From Opitutia bacterium UBA977 (lineage in GTDB: Bacteria > Verrucomicrobiota > Verrucomicrobiia > Opitutales > Coraliomargaritaceae): a stretch of DNA of 8,543 nucleotides. The notes beneath the pieces were generated by a model, which made no database searches, was not told the origin of the DNA, and saw only the letters and a program-made list of their open reading frames with translations. Of the stretch, positions 8,296 to 8,543 are shown in pieces. The stretch lies in the NCBI GenBank assembly GCA_002292345.1, contig DBBT01000132.1, positions 3,169 through 11,711 on the forward strand, read 5' to 3'. The position numbers were made by a program, and so were the translations under genes. Positions within the stretch are counted from its first letter, which is position 1; each line of letters opens with the position of its first letter.

Positions 8296-8543
8296 TTAAG
8301 CCGTTTTAACTTTGAAGAGTGGTTGCCCAAATTCGACGGCTTCGCCGTTCTCAATAAGCACTTCAGTGATTGTGCCGCTGATTTCGGATTGAATTTCGTT
8401 CATCACCTTCATTGCCTCGATGATACAGACGATGGAATCTGCGCCGACTTTGGTGCCGACTGTGGCAAAGGCTGGGCTTTCAGGCGAAGCGGAAGTATAG
8501 AAAGTCCCGACCATCGGCGACTTCACCACCGAGATGCCCTTTT
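8296..8543 (-). CDS. accB: Biotin carboxyl carrier protein, C-terminal part (cut by window edge)
   Basis: The open frame runs off the right edge, so only the C-terminal 82 codons are visible. They form the biotinyl domain: SPMVGTFY, the thumb-like segment [10 protein letters not shown] typical of acetyl-CoA carboxylase BCCP, and EAMKVMNEI. The lysine codon at 8407-8409 is the one biotinylated by Bir[12 protein letters not shown] forms the last strands. A GTG at 8527-8529 could be mistaken for a start, but the frame stays open upstream (KGIS before VVKSPMVG) and the usual AccB has a further N-terminal region of some 70-80 residues, so the true start is outside the window. BCCP carries carboxybiotin between AccC and the AccAD carboxyltransferase. 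It is followed at once by accC. Confidence 0.95.
   Translation of the reverse strand, partial: KGISVVKSPMVGTFYTSASPESPAFATVGTKVGADSIVCIIEAMKVMNEIQSEISGTITEVLIENGEAVEFGQPLFKVKTA

Noticed and set aside
7586..8299. A 237-codon open frame on the plus strand
   Set aside because: It is fully antisense to accC, whose protein is unmistakable. The translated product has no recognisable domain and the frame follows from codon bias of accC.
8527..8529. GTG as the start codon of accB
   Set aside because: The frame continues open to the window edge and the product from this GTG would lack the N-terminal region of AccB, so the gene is cut by the window and not short.

Overview
The window is a compact run of seven genes, all read from the minus strand, so transcription order runs from right to left: accB (5' end cut by the right edge), accC, an Asp23/Gls24 family gene, a membrane-anchored AmaP-like gene, a small lipoprotein gene, a glutaredoxin-like gene, and gltB, which ends three bases from the left edge. 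There are no RNA genes, mobile elements, CRISPR arrays or broken genes that I can see. The plus strand holds only antisense open frames without coding support.

The organism is most likely a Gram-negative-type bacterium. Evidence is the lipoprotein signal peptide, moderate GC by eye, and a general lack of Shine-Dalgarno sequences before the starts. The style of the proteins and an Asp23/AmaP pair next to accBC suggest the Verrucomicrobiota/Opitutae neighbourhood. That placement is inference from memory of similar genomes and is not proven here.

Region by region: 8543-6926 encodes the biotin carboxyl carrier protein and biotin carboxylase, the first half-reaction of acetyl-CoA carboxylase (fatty acid synthesis). 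They are 5 bp apart. Asp23 (6898-6449) follows after 27 bp and the AmaP-like membrane protein (6403-5858) after 45 bp. This mirrors the accB-accC-yqhY order of Bacillus and relatives, where an Asp23-family protein is linked genetically to acetyl-CoA carboxylase. A 73-bp gap leads to an unrecognised lipoprotein (5784-5320). A 72-bp gap leads to a monothiol-type glutaredoxin-like protein (5247-4912).

A 261-bp gap (4911-4651) before gltB is the largest non-coding stretch. It holds several inverted repeats, including a 12-bp hairpin capped by a C(UUCG)G tetraloop in the minus-strand transcript. The gltB gene (4650-4) encodes the large subunit of glutamate synthase, complete and with its key residues. 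The small subunit gene (gltD) is not in the window.

The right half therefore looks like a lipid-synthesis/envelope-homeostasis operon, and the left half like nitrogen assimilation with a redox protein beside it. Whether the two halves share a transcript cannot be settled from sequence alone.
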